Assembly: GCA_036824245.1 (NCBI GenBank)
Contig: DAITAO010000002.1
Coordinates: 1-64,000, forward strand
Length of the DNA: 64,000 bases
DNA from: JACVRM01 sp036824245
Lineage (GTDB): Bacteria; Actinomycetota; Thermoleophilia; Gaiellales; Gaiellaceae
Reading direction: 5' to 3'
Shown here: positions 50,311 to 59,242 of the stretch, piece after piece
Numbering within the stretch: the first letter of the stretch is position 1
How the letters are laid out: every line of letters begins with the position of its first letter
Program-made: the position numbers and the translations under genes
Notes under the pieces: generated by a model
What the model was told of the DNA's origin: nothing
The model's database searches: none
The model's input: the letters and a program-made list of their open reading frames with translations, nothing else

Positions 50311-51430
50311 TGGATAACAGGCAGCTCGGCGGCAGCGGCGTCAGCGTCCCCCGCGTGATCCTCGGCGCGGGGAACTTCGGCGGCATCGGCTCCGCGCCGC
50401 AGTTCTTCGGACAGGGAGAGAGCGAGGAAGAGGCGTACGCGATCATGGACGCCGCCTGGGCGCGGGGGATGTCGGCTTTCGACACGGCGGACGCATACGG
50501 AGGCGGGCGCAGCGAGACGTGGATCGGGCGCTGGCGGGCCGCGCGGGGCCACGAGCCGATGCTCTCCACCAAGGTCTTCCACTCGGTGGAGGGCGATCCC
50601 GCAGACCGCGGACTCGCGCTCGAGCGCATTCGCCGGCAGATCGCGGGCAGCTTGAGCCGACTCGGCACGAGCTCCGTGGACATGTACCTGATCCACGAGC
50701 CCGATCCGGATACGCCTATCCTGGACACGCTGCGCGCGCTCGACGAGCTCGTGCGCGAGGGGACTGTCCGTGCGATCGGCGCGAGCAACGTCGACGGCGC
50801 GTACCTCGAGGAGGCGCTCTCGGTCTCCGAGCGCGAGGGCCTAGCCCGCTTCGAGTGGGTGCAGAACTCGTACTCGCTGCTCGATCGCGAGGCGGAGCGC
50901 GACGTGCTGCCGCTGTGCGCGGAACGCGGGCTCGGCTTCACGCCGTTCAGTCCGCTCGCCGGCGGCTGGCTGACCGGCAAGTACACTCGCGACCGTCCCT
51001 ATCCGGCCGGCTCGCGGATGACCTTGCGCCCGGAGCCGTACGAGCACCTCACGACGGACGCCGTCTATGACGGTCTCGACGCCCTCGGCGCCGCTGCGGC
51101 CGAGCGGGGCGTGGACGTCTCGACGCTCGCGATCGCCTGGGTGCTCTCACATCCGCAGGTGTCGGCAATCGTCTGCGGCCCGCGCCGGCCCGGCCATCTG
51201 AAGCCGTCGCTCGACGCNNNNNNNNNNNNNNNNNNNNNNNNNNNNNNNNNNNNNNNNNNNNNNNNNNNNNNNNNNNNNNNNNNNNNNNNNNNNNNNNNNN
51301 NNNNNNNNNNNNNNNNNCGGCAATCGTCTGCGGCCCGCGCCGGCCCGGCCATCTGAAGCCGTCGCTCGACGCCCTCGACGTGTCGTTGTCCGCTGGGGAG
51401 CGCGTTGAGCTAGCGTCACTTTTCCCATGA
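50310..51430 (+). CDS. Aldo/keto reductase (interrupted only by an assembly gap)
   Basis: This protein has the AKR pattern: GGSGVSVPRVILGAGNFGGI, MSAFDTADAYGGGRSETWIG (catalytic Asp and Tyr), STKVFHSVEGDP, VDMYLIHEPDPDTP and GFTPFSPLAGGWLTGKYTRD. The run of N breaks the reading. If the 100 N and one copy of the 55-bp duplication are removed, 966 bases remain, exactly 321 codons plus stop, ending SLDALDVSLSAGERVELASL then FP and TGA at 51428-51430. The gene is therefore almost certainly intact. The TGATG overlap with the upstream gene fixes the ATG at 50310. The substrate is unknown. Confidence 0.85.
51218..51317. other. 100-N scaffold gap flanked by an exact 55-bp duplication
   Basis: The last 55 bases before the gap (51163-51217) are identical to the first 55 after it (51318-51372). 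This is the mark of two contigs that overlap but were joined with N. No biological sequence should be missing. Confidence 0.9.
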
Positions 51431-52410
51431 GCTTGCTCGTCTTGACCTACCAGGACGTCGAGCGCCTGCTCCCGATGGAGGAGTGCATCGACGTGATGGA
51501 GGAAGCGCTCGGCGCCCTGAGTCGGGGTGAGATGCACCAGCCCCTACGCATGGTCGTGCGACCGCCGGAGGCTGCCGGCCTGATGGGGCTGATGCCGTCG
51601 TACCGCGGCGGCGAGCACCCTGCCTTCGCGCTGAAGGCGATCAACGTCATCCCGGACAACCCGGCCAGGCGAGGTCTCGACGCTCACCAGGGCGGCGTGC
51701 TGCTGTCGAGCGGCGAGACGGGCGAGCTGCTCGCGCTTGTCAACGCGTCGGCGATCACCGAGATCCGCACGGCGGCCGTTTCGGGCGTAGCTACTCGCCT
51801 GCTCGCGCTCGCGGACACCCGGGTGCTGGCCGTGCTCGGCTCGGGAGTGCAGGCGCGCTCGCACCTGCTCGCCATGGCGGCCGTGCGACCGTTCGAGCGC
51901 GCGCGCGTCTGGAGCCCGACGGAGACGAACGCGCGCCGGCTGGCTGAGGAGATCGCGCTGCCCTTCCCGGTCGAGGTAGCGGCCTCCGCCGAGGACGCGG
52001 TGCGCGGCGCCGACGTGCTCGTCACGGCGACTGCGGCGCCCGAGCCGGTGGTGCGCCGCGAGTGGATAGCCGATGGGACGCACATAAACGCCGTCGGCGC
52101 CTGCTTTCCGCACACGCGCGAGCTCGACGGCCCGACGGTTGCCGCGGCGACCCTGATCGTTGACCGGCGCGAGTCGGCCGAGAACGAGGCCGGCGACTAT
52201 TTGCTGGCGGTGCAGGAAGGCGCGATACCGTCGGATCACATCCGGGCAGAGCTGGGCGAGGTCGTCATCGGTGCTGCCCCCGGCCGCACGTCAGCGGCTG
52301 AGATCACGCTGTTCAAGTCGCTCGGCATAGCGATCGAGGACCTCGCGGCGGCGGACTACGTAGTGCGCAAGGCACGCGAGCAAGGCGTGGGCGCCGAGGT
52401 CCCGTTCTGA
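51427..52410 (+). CDS. Ornithine cyclodeaminase/mu-crystallin family protein
   Basis: This 327-residue protein has the NAD(P)-binding region VLAVLGSGVQARSHLLAMAA and the family motifs VLLSSGETGELLALVNASAI, TEIRTAAVSGVATRLLA and HINAVGACFPHTRELDG. Members convert ornithine to proline or reduce cyclic imines and ketimines, or act as alanine dehydrogenases. It overlaps the aldo/keto reductase gene by ATGA and the next gene by CTGA. Confidence 0.87.
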   Translation: MSLLVLTYQDVERLLPMEECIDVMEEALGALSRGEMHQPLRMVVRPPEAAGLMGLMPSYRGGEHPAFALKAINVIPDNPARRGLDAHQGGVLLSSGETGELLALVNASAITEIRTAAVSGVATRLLALADTRVLAVLGSGVQARSHLLAMAAVRPFERARVWSPTETNARRLAEEIALPFPVEVAASAEDAVRGADVLVTATAAPEPVVRREWIADGTHINAVGACFPHTRELDGPTVAAATLIVDRRESAENEAGDYLLAVQEGAIPSDHIRAELGEVVIGAAPGRTSAAEITLFKSLGIAIEDLAAADYVVRKAREQGVGAEVPF

Positions 52411-53351
52411 TCCCACTCGACGCGATACGGCGCGCGCGCGAGACGCTCGCCGGCACTGCGCTGCGGACACCGCTTGTGCGCCTCCACGCGGAGGCGCCGG
52501 CCGAGATCCACCTCAAGCTCGAGAACCTCCAGCCGATCGGCTCGTTCAAGATCCGCGGGGCGTACAACGCGGCCCGCAACGCTGCTCCGGAGCAGGTCGC
52601 GCGTGGCCTGCTCACGGCCAGCGCGGGAAACATGGCGCAGGGCGTGGCGTGGGCCGCCCGGGAGCTGGGCGTGCCGGCCACGATCGCTGTGCCCGATTAC
52701 GCGCCGCGGGCGAAGCTGGACGCCGTCGAGCGGCTGGGCGGGCGGGTGGTGAAGCTGCCGTTCGACGTCTGGTGGCGCGCGATCGAAGAGCACCGCTTCG
52801 ACGGCGCCGAGGGCCTCTTCCTGCACCCGGTCGAGAGTGACGACGTCATGGCGGGCAACGGCACGATCGGACTGGAGATCATCGAGGACCTCGAGGACGT
52901 GGACGCAGTAGTCGTCCCGGTCGGCGGCGGCGGGCTGATCGTCGGGATCGCGAGCGCCGTCAAGCAGCTTCGTCCCGAGACGCGCATCGTCGCCGTGCAG
53001 CCCGAGACGGGCGCTCCGCTCGCCGCGTCGTTCGCGGCGGGCGAGGCCAGCGAGATCGACTACAAGCCGAGCTTCATCGACGGTGCGGGCGCGAAGCTGG
53101 TGCTGCCCCGCATGTGGCCGCTCCTCCAGGAGGTGGTCGACGAGACCGCCGTCGTGTCGCTCGACGAGGTGGCCGCAGCCGTCCGCCTGCTCGCCGAGCG
53201 CACGCACACGATCGCGGAAGGAGCCGGCGCGATGGCGCTTGCCGCCGCGCTCGCAGGCCGCGCCGGATCCGGCAAGATCGTCTGCATCATCTCGGGGGGC
53301 AATATCGACCCCGCTCCGCTAGCCACGATCCTGGCCGGCGGGACGCCGTAG
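52407..53351 (+). CDS. Threonine dehydratase-like PLP enzyme
   Basis: This has the fold type II PLP motifs: TPLVRLHAEAPAEIHLKLEN, GSFKIRGAYNAARNAAPEQV (the PLP lysine in SFKIRG), SAGNMAQGVAWAAREL and VVPVGGGGLIVGIASA. Starting at the nearest GTG (52476) would cut off the conserved TPLVRL strand. The only upstream in-frame candidate is CTG at 52407, overlapping the previous stop as CTGA, giving 314 residues. It probably deaminates threonine, serine or a related amino acid. Confidence 0.85.
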   Translation: MIPLDAIRRARETLAGTALRTPLVRLHAEAPAEIHLKLENLQPIGSFKIRGAYNAARNAAPEQVARGLLTASAGNMAQGVAWAARELGVPATIAVPDYAPRAKLDAVERLGGRVVKLPFDVWWRAIEEHRFDGAEGLFLHPVESDDVMAGNGTIGLEIIEDLEDVDAVVVPVGGGGLIVGIASAVKQLRPETRIVAVQPETGAPLAASFAAGEASEIDYKPSFIDGAGAKLVLPRMWPLLQEVVDETAVVSLDEVAAAVRLLAERTHTIAEGAGAMALAAALAGRAGSGKIVCIISGGNIDPAPLATILAGGTP

Positions 53352-53356
53352 TTGCC

Positions 53357-54508
53357 CTAGCTCTTGGCGATCACGAACGTGCTGGCGCCGATCAGCTTTC
53401 CGTAGCGGATCCCCTTTGCCTCACGGAAGGCTGGCCAGACGTACCAGCGGTACAGGCCGGGGAGCAAGAGGCGGCGTCTTCCCGCATAGCGCCACGCCGA
53501 AGGAACCTTCAGGCGCGGGCCCTTCGGCCAGGCGCTGAGCAGCTTGCGGCTGCCCCGGAAGAGCTGCACGTTGTAGAGCCGGGCACCCTGCACCGGCTTC
53601 CACGTGAGCGCCACCGGCGCGCGCACCCGCGCCCCTCGTGTCGGTGTGCGCAACGGCCCGACGGGCGTCGCCAGCACCGTCGCCTGGGTGGCGTGGCCGG
53701 CCTCGTCACGGCCGACCACCGCGTAGCGGTAACGGACGCCGTTCTGCACGCGCCGGTCCGTGAAGGTTCCGCCCTTGCCCGCGTAGAGAGCCCGCTGCGT
53801 GGCGCGCAGCTCGGCGGTGGAGCGCAGCACCTCCACCCACTCCCAGGCCGGCAGCGGTTGCCAGCGGACGACGATCTCGCCGTCGCCGGAACGCGCGCTG
53901 ACGCCGCTGAGGACGGGGGCATGTGCGTCGAACTTGAACGATGCGGCGACCGGTGCGCTCACGTTGCCAGCGCCGTCGGTGCACGTGCCGGGCACCGACG
54001 CGGTGCCGTTGTCCGGGCCCGGGTAGGTGGCCCTGGTACAGCCCGCGAGGCCCGACAGGGCGTCGGTACCTGCGAATGCGAACGTCACCGGCTTCGTGTA
54101 CCAGCCTGCGTTGTCCGGAGCGCGGTCGGCGGAAGCGCCCGAGACGACCGGCGCCGTGCGGTCGATCTTGACGCTGAGTGAGGCGCTGCTGATCACGTCC
54201 AGGAGGTTCGTGGCCGTGCAGGTGAGTCGCGTACCGGAGGTGTCCCCGGTGAGGGTGGCCGCGTCGCAGCCCGCCGAGGATTTGATGCCCGACTCGGGAT
54301 CCGACACCTGCCACCTGACGGTCACGGGCGTCACGTACCAGCCGTTCGTCCCCTGAGCGCCGGTGAGATCGAACGTGATCAGGGGCGGCGTGCCGTCCGC
54401 GGCTCCTGACGCTCCGGACACGAGCAGCCCCGCCACCAGGAGCAGTACGACCTGCGAAAACCTGCGCAGCACGTCAGCTCCCCGCCACAAGCGGCCGGCT
54501 GTCGGCAT
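53357..54508 (-). CDS. Secreted protein with Ig-like/FN3-like domains
   Basis: This 383-residue protein has a signal peptide (SQVVLLLVAGLLVSGASGAA). Two or more Ig-like repeats follow (GWYVTPVTVRWQVSDPESG, then GWYTKPVTFAFAGTDALSG, both followed by a Cys-containing turn), then FN3-like strands (GDGEIVVRWQPLPAWEWVEV, VALTWKPVQGARLYNVQLFR). It is probably an extracellular or wall-associated protein, possibly binding polymers. The start codon overlaps the next leftward gene. Confidence 0.7.
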   Translation of the reverse strand: MPTAGRLWRGADVLRRFSQVVLLLVAGLLVSGASGAADGTPPLITFDLTGAQGTNGWYVTPVTVRWQVSDPESGIKSSAGCDAATLTGDTSGTRLTCTATNLLDVISSASLSVKIDRTAPVVSGASADRAPDNAGWYTKPVTFAFAGTDALSGLAGCTRATYPGPDNGTASVPGTCTDGAGNVSAPVAASFKFDAHAPVLSGVSARSGDGEIVVRWQPLPAWEWVEVLRSTAELRATQRALYAGKGGTFTDRRVQNGVRYRYAVVGRDEAGHATQATVLATPVGPLRTPTRGARVRAPVALTWKPVQGARLYNVQLFRGSRKLLSAWPKGPRLKVPSAWRYAGRRRLLLPGLYRWYVWPAFREAKGIRYGKLIGASTFVIAKS

Positions 54509-55094
54509 GGAGGCGGCTCACGACTGCTCCGAGCCCGGCGGTGCCACCCACGAGCAACGCCAGCGCCAGCGCGGCGAGCGCAACCGGCGTGTCGTCCGTC
54601 GGCGCCTCGCGCAACCTCAGCACTCTGCTCGTCTCCCACCGCACGAGGCGTGGAGGTCGCGCCGCCGGAGCCTCATCTCTGGGCTGTGTCTTCCGCACTG
54701 CCTTGGCCCGCTTGGAGGGGGCGGGTTGCCGTGCATTCGGCGCGACACGCGGCGCTGAGGGCGGCGCAGCGGACGGCGCGGTCTCCCGGGCCCGCGTGCG
54801 TGTGGCTGCGGGTTGGATCGAGCGCCGTTCGGCCGGCCGCGCGTTGGCAGCCGGGGGGTGGTCCGGCGCGAGCGTGTCCTGCACGACCCAAGCGGGGGGC
54901 AGGTCGGGACGCGGGCCGGCGGCGAGCGCACTTCCGCAAGTGAGCGAGAGAGGCAAGCAGAACGCGAGCGCAACCAGGCAGCGGCATCGTCCGCAGTGCG
55001 GTCGCTCCTGCCGCAGCAACGATGGTGAGGCCTGGCTCACAGCCGTGCCCTTCCCCTTGCGTTGCCTGCAATCCGAACCTAGTACGAGCGTCAT
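54474..55094 (-). CDS. Secreted/membrane protein with a Pro/Ala/Arg-rich stalk
   Basis: This protein has up to 206 residues, with a signal-like helix (CLVALAFCLPLSLTCGSALA), a long Ala/Pro/Arg-rich stretch (residues about 60-155) and a C-terminal membrane helix (PVALAALALALLVGGTAGLG). The upstream part (MTLVLGSDCRQRKGKG) is uncertain. It looks like a wall-crossing or surface protein. It overlaps the start of the Ig-like gene by 35 bases. Confidence 0.5.
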   Translation of the reverse strand: MTLVLGSDCRQRKGKGTAVSQASPSLLRQERPHCGRCRCLVALAFCLPLSLTCGSALAAGPRPDLPPAWVVQDTLAPDHPPAANARPAERRSIQPAATRTRARETAPSAAPPSAPRVAPNARQPAPSKRAKAVRKTQPRDEAPAARPPRLVRWETSRVLRLREAPTDDTPVALAALALALLVGGTAGLGAVVSRLHADSRPLVAGS

Positions 55095-55115
55095 CTGCTG
55101 TCAAACGAACCGCGG

Positions 55116-55143
55116 GGTGCGGCGGGCGTGGACCCGCCGCACC
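55116..55143 (-). terminator. Strong hairpin after the repeat-protein gene
   Basis: GGTGCGGCGGG (55116-55126) and CCCGCCGCACC (55133-55143) form a perfect 11-bp stem with a 6-base loop, 16 bases after the stop of the VRVLSPG repeat-protein gene in its reading direction. No T tract follows. It probably separates that gene from the secreted-protein gene ahead. Confidence 0.6.
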
Positions 55144-55158
55144 CGACAGCGGTCTGCG

Positions 55159-56895
55159 TCAGTCGGTCAGCGGCGCCTCCTCCTCAGGTGCGTACCCGCG
55201 CTCCTCAGCCGGGGCCGGGATGTGCTTGCCGCAGCACGGCTTGCACTTGCGTCCGGGCCAGTCCTGCTTGTCGCACGGGTCACGCTTGTACTCGTGCTGG
55301 CGGCAGGGATCCCGCTTGGGATCCGGCTTGCAGCGCTCGTACTTGCACGGATCCGGCTTGCACCGGTCGTCCTTGCACCGCTTGTCGCGCGGCGGCAGAA
55401 CGATGCCGTTCAGGTTCGACGGCCCGTACTGCACGGACTCGGCGTCCGCGTAGGCGCCCTGCTCGTTCGAGGCCACCTGCCCCGCCGCCTGCACGGCGAC
55501 GCCGGAACCGCGTCCGTACTGCTGCTGGTCGATGCTCTGCTCGGTCTTGTTCAGATTGAGCGCGAGCGACGCGGCGTTCGACAGGTTCGCCTGCTCGACG
55601 CTCGGAGCCTCGCGAAGCGCGTTGTCCGGCGCACTCTCCGGCTCATCCGCCCGCTTGGGCTCGCCGGCCTCGTCGTAACCGCCGTCTCGGCTCTGGTCGA
55701 CGGTCTGGCTGAGGCCGTTCAGGTTGGCGGACTTGGCGAGCGCAGCCGAGTCGTTCAGCTGCGTCACCGAGCCATCGCCGCTCCCCGCGCTCACATTCGA
55801 CGGCTTTACCTGGAGCGAATCCGCCCAGGCGCCCGCCGACTGCTTGTTCGCGGCGATCTGGCCGGCCGCCTGGACGACGACGCCGTCGTCCTTCTGGCAG
55901 CACCGGTCGTCGAGCTCCTTGCGGCCGCCGAGCTCCTGCGTGATGTCCTGATCCGTGTGATTCAGGTTCACGGCGAAAGCGCCGGCGTGGGAGCTGTTCG
56001 ACTGCGTCACGTCGCCGCCGTGACCCGGGCTCAGCACCCGCACTGCGACGTTCGTGTTCTCCGGCTTGATCTGCGTGGAGTCAGCCGATGCGACTGCTCC
56101 CTGCAGATTCCCGGCCACTTGCCCCGCGCTCTGCGCGGACGTTCCGTCGTGGCCTCCGGCCTGGGTGATGTCCTGGTCAGTGAAGTTGCCGTTCAGCGCG
56201 ACCGCCTTGGCGGCGGACTCGTTGCGCTGCGTGACGGCGCCGTCGTCCCCGGGGCTGAGCACCCGTACGGAGACGTTGGTGTTCTTCGGTGCGATCTGCT
56301 TCGAGTCCGCGTCGGCGACAGCACCCTGCTTGCTGAAGGCTGCCTGCTCTGCGGACTGTGTGAGCGCTCCGTCGCCACCCTGGGAGACCGCCTGGTCGGT
56401 CTTGTTCAGGTTGGCGGCGATCGCGGTCGCCGAGGACTCGTTCGCCTGCGTGACCGACCCGTTGTTGCCGGGGCTCAGTACGCGGACGTTCACGTTCGTG
56501 TTCTCGGGCTTCACCTGCGTCGACTCGGCCGACGCCTTGGCGCCCTGAGCGCTGGCGGCAAGTTGCCCCGCCTGCTGGAGGGCGCCTCCGGCCTGACCGA
56601 TGCTCTGCGTCGTCCCGTTCGCGTTTCCTGCGAGCGCGGCCGCCGACGAGCCATTGGTCTGGCTGACGGGGCCGCTCGAGCCCGGGCTGAGCACGTTGAC
56701 CGAGACGTTCGTGTTCTGTGGTGCGACCTGCGTGGATGTCGCGGACGAGCCGGCTAGCTGTGCGCTCGTCGCCACCTGGCCCGCTGTCTGGATGGACGGC
56801 GGTGCGCTCGGCGGCGGAGTGTCCGCGGCGGCGGCGCTTGTTGATGCGCCCGCAGCCAGGACTCCCGCGACCAACGCGAGGAGAATGCGTTTCAT
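55159..56895 (-). CDS. Secreted VRVLSPG repeat protein with Cys-rich tail
   Basis: This 578-residue protein has a signal peptide (MKRILLALVAGVLAAGASTS). Its body consists of about five repeats of 71-85 residues; the anchor motif NTNVxVxVLSPGxxGxVxQ starts at residues 61, 132, 205 and 280, with a degenerate copy near 365. Each repeat ends with Asn/Gln-rich strands such as NLNKTDQAVSQ and AGQVAxxxQGA, suggesting a beta-solenoid or curlin-like amyloid stack. Residues about 505-555 are a Cys/Lys/Asp tail with CKPDPCKYERCKPDPKRDPC and CKPCCGKH. A good SD (AAAGGAGA) precedes the ATG. This is probably an extracellular matrix fibre subunit (inference). Confidence 0.75.
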   Translation of the reverse strand: MKRILLALVAGVLAAGASTSAAAADTPPPSAPPSIQTAGQVATSAQLAGSSATSTQVAPQNTNVSVNVLSPGSSGPVSQTNGSSAAALAGNANGTTQSIGQAGGALQQAGQLAASAQGAKASAESTQVKPENTNVNVRVLSPGNNGSVTQANESSATAIAANLNKTDQAVSQGGDGALTQSAEQAAFSKQGAVADADSKQIAPKNTNVSVRVLSPGDDGAVTQRNESAAKAVALNGNFTDQDITQAGGHDGTSAQSAGQVAGNLQGAVASADSTQIKPENTNVAVRVLSPGHGGDVTQSNSSHAGAFAVNLNHTDQDITQELGGRKELDDRCCQKDDGVVVQAAGQIAANKQSAGAWADSLQVKPSNVSAGSGDGSVTQLNDSAALAKSANLNGLSQTVDQSRDGGYDEAGEPKRADEPESAPDNALREAPSVEQANLSNAASLALNLNKTEQSIDQQQYGRGSGVAVQAAGQVASNEQGAYADAESVQYGPSNLNGIVLPPRDKRCKDDRCKPDPCKYERCKPDPKRDPCRQHEYKRDPCDKQDWPGRKCKPCCGKHIPAPAEERGYAPEEEAPLTD

Positions 56896-56964
56896 CCTCT
56901 GTCTCCTTTGGACTGCTGAATCTCGCCGGGACCAGGCTTCGCCCGGCGCTGGGCAGTCCGTGCG

Positions 56965-58221
56965 TTAGCCGGGGCGCTCGGGTCGGGAGCTCCAGGGCCG
57001 TCGCCGGAACGCCGACGGGAGCCGAAGCCGTCGGGCAGAGCTCAGGCCCGCGAGCCCAAGTGAAGCGACCAGGATTGCGAACATCTTGAAGAAGGGGCCG
57101 AGGGGGGAGGCGCTGGTTGACGCGGACGAGCCGGCGAGCCGCTCGGGGGAAGCATCGTTTGGCCGTGACGGCTCGCCGGCCGCCCGCTTGCGGGATTCAG
57201 TGCCATGGCCGGGCTCGTCGCGTGGTGCCCGGGTCGCAGCTGCCGGCCGGCCGGCCGGCCAGAGGGTGGCCGGCGTGGCCGCCGATAGCTGCGAAGGTGC
57301 GGCAGAGGTGCGACGGAGCGGCGCCCGGCCTGCAGGCGCCGCCTCCGTCCGGCCCCTCCACGTTCGATCGAAAGCCCGGCCGTCCGAGCGGTAGCCATTC
57401 GTCGACGGCTGCTGCGGGGACGGCCGGGCGCCTTCGGCGAGAGGAGTATCTCGCGAAGTATGTCTGTCGTTCCAGCGATCGGTCTCACTCTCGATTGTCC
57501 TGGAGATCCATTGCTGAATCGACTCTGGGTTGTGATACTGACTGGCGGAAGAGTGATACTGCGTCTGATCGGTAATTGGGTTCCAGGTGAGATTCCAGTT
57601 GAACGTGACATTGACGTTCACGGTGACGTTGATGGAGGCCGCCGTCCCGATGCTCGTCTCCGCACCGTCGATCGCGCGCGCGATCGGCTGGTCAGGTGCG
57701 GGCGCGCCGGACTGGCTCACGGGGCCGTCGTTTCCCGGGCTCAGCACGCGTACGGAGATGTTGATGTTGACGGGCTGCTGGGCGGCGGCCGGCGTGCTCG
57801 GCGCGGCGGTTGGCTCGGGCGCAGGCTCTGCAGGCGCTGCTGCGGATGCGGCTGTCGCCTCAGGCGCTTGATACTGCGGTTCCTCCGCGTGATACTGCGG
57901 GGAATACTGCGCTGCGGATGTTCCTTGCGGCGGCGCCTCAGTGGCCGGCGCGCCTTGCGGCGTCGTGGAGAGCCCGACGTCCTCCGAGGCGGCCGCGACA
58001 TCGGCGAGCGCTTCGTCGAGCGCCTGGGTGTCGACCAGGGCCGCGTCGACCGTGGGGAGCTCGGTCGCGGACGCCACCTGAGCTGCCAGGGCCGCGCTGA
58101 GATCGTCCGCCGCCTGTGCAGAGCCGCCGCCACCCAGTGCGCACGCGGCGACGGCAACGAAGGTCAGCACGCGCTTGCGTGATCGATCCAAGGTACGCCC
58201 CGACGTCGCGTGTGCGCGCAT
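56965..58221 (-). CDS. Secreted protein sharing the VRVLSPG motif, with C-terminal membrane helix
   Basis: From the ATG at 58221 this encodes 418 residues: a signal region (VLTFVAVAACALGGGGSAQA), an Ala-rich helix, a Pro/Ala/Gln/Tyr-rich part (AQYSPQYHAEEPQYQAPEAT), one copy of VNINISVRVLSPGNDGPVSQ, a beta part (ASINVTVNVNVTFNWNLTWN), a basic linker and a C-terminal helix (FFKMFAILVASLGLAGL) with a basic end. It lies 69 bases upstream of the repeat-protein gene in the same direction. It could anchor or nucleate the neighbouring repeat protein. Confidence 0.65.
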   Translation of the reverse strand: MRAHATSGRTLDRSRKRVLTFVAVAACALGGGGSAQAADDLSAALAAQVASATELPTVDAALVDTQALDEALADVAAASEDVGLSTTPQGAPATEAPPQGTSAAQYSPQYHAEEPQYQAPEATAASAAAPAEPAPEPTAAPSTPAAAQQPVNINISVRVLSPGNDGPVSQSGAPAPDQPIARAIDGAETSIGTAASINVTVNVNVTFNWNLTWNPITDQTQYHSSASQYHNPESIQQWISRTIESETDRWNDRHTSRDTPLAEGARPSPQQPSTNGYRSDGRAFDRTWRGRTEAAPAGRAPLRRTSAAPSQLSAATPATLWPAGRPAAATRAPRDEPGHGTESRKRAAGEPSRPNDASPERLAGSSASTSASPLGPFFKMFAILVASLGLAGLSSARRLRLPSAFRRRPWSSRPERPG

Positions 58222-58356
58222 CAAAAATACAATTGCCCCGGTCCGTCGACAGTCAACCATGGCGAACGGGAAATACTTGCGTTTTGAAACCGGCGCGTTA
58301 GAGTAGGGAATCGCGACACTGAATTAATAAGGGGACAAAAAACGGGGGTACTCCAA

Positions 58357-59091
58357 ATGGCGACCGCTGTACGCCACCTGCGGAGTGAGGCGGAAGTGCG
58401 CAGTCTGATCCTGCGCTACCGGAGTGGGGACGGGCGTGCCTGCGAGCAGCTCGTGGTGCACCACCTGCCGCTCGTCGAGGCGCTCGCGCGTCGCTTCGTT
58501 TCCAAGGATGAGGTGTTGGACGACCTCGTCCAGGTGGCTGTGATCGGGCTGCTGAAGGCCGTCAAGCGCTTCGATCCGGAGCGGGGGCGGCCGTTCGCGG
58601 CCTTCGCGATGCCGACCATTCTCGGCGAGTTGCGGCACCACGTTCGCGATCGCACATGGCCGGTGCGGATTCCCCGGCGCATCCGCCGGCTCGAGGCCGA
58701 GCTCGAGGAGCCCGCGCGGCGGCTGAGCGGGCGGCTTGCGAGGTCGCCCACGCCCTCGGAGCTGGCGCACGAGCTGGGAGTGTCCGAGCGGCGGGTCGCC
58801 AGGGCACTCGAGGTCAGGGGCGCCCAGAGCGTCGTTCCACTGCCGGAGTCCGCGGCGGAGGGCAGCGCTGGGGACGGTGTTGCAGCCAGCGAAGACAGGC
58901 TGCTCGTGGAAGCCGGTCTACGGCTCCTCGACGAGCGCCGCCGCACGATCGTGCGGCGCTACTTCCTGGACGGGTGGAGCCAGGTCGAGATCGCGCGCGA
59001 GCTCGGGATCTCGCAGATCCACGTGTCCCGGCTGCTGCGGGACGCGCTGGGAGCAATGCGCAAGCAGCTGGGCGAGCGGCCGGCGGCGTAG
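58357..59091 (+). CDS. Alternative sigma factor (SigB/F/G-like sigma-70)
   Basis: This 244-residue protein has sigma region 2 (LVVHHLPLVEALARRFVSKD, EVLDDLVQVAVIGLLKAVKR, FDPERGRPFAAFAMPTILGE with LRHHVRDRTWPVRIPRR), region 3 (ELAHELGVSERRVARALEVR) and region 4 (LDERRRTIVRRYFLDGWSQV, EIARELGISQIHVSRLLRDA). It resembles stress and sporulation type sigma factors. No anti-sigma gene is adjacent. The divergent gap (58222-58356) must hold the promoters of this gene and of the surface-protein operon. Confidence 0.88.
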   Translation: MATAVRHLRSEAEVRSLILRYRSGDGRACEQLVVHHLPLVEALARRFVSKDEVLDDLVQVAVIGLLKAVKRFDPERGRPFAAFAMPTILGELRHHVRDRTWPVRIPRRIRRLEAELEEPARRLSGRLARSPTPSELAHELGVSERRVARALEVRGAQSVVPLPESAAEGSAGDGVAASEDRLLVEAGLRLLDERRRTIVRRYFLDGWSQVEIARELGISQIHVSRLLRDALGAMRKQLGERPAA

Positions 59092-59242
59092 CGCGGTGGC
59101 ACGCGAACCCGCATCCCGGCGAGATCGCGGGCCAGACAGTCCGCCCCGCACGTGGTGACTTAAGCCTGCCGCGCGATCGTGTGGGAACGCGAGTGATGAA
59201 CCTGCGTACAATCGATGACGCAGTCGGCCCGTAAAGGGGTCA

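Noticed and set aside
50310..51430. Aldo/keto reductase pseudogene
   Set aside because: The break is caused by scaffold N and a duplicated contig end; the repaired frame is complete.
57600..58182. Plus-strand gene opposite the 418-residue surface protein
   Set aside because: It has Arg-rich shadow composition, while the minus strand shows a signal peptide, the VRVLSPG motif and a membrane helix.
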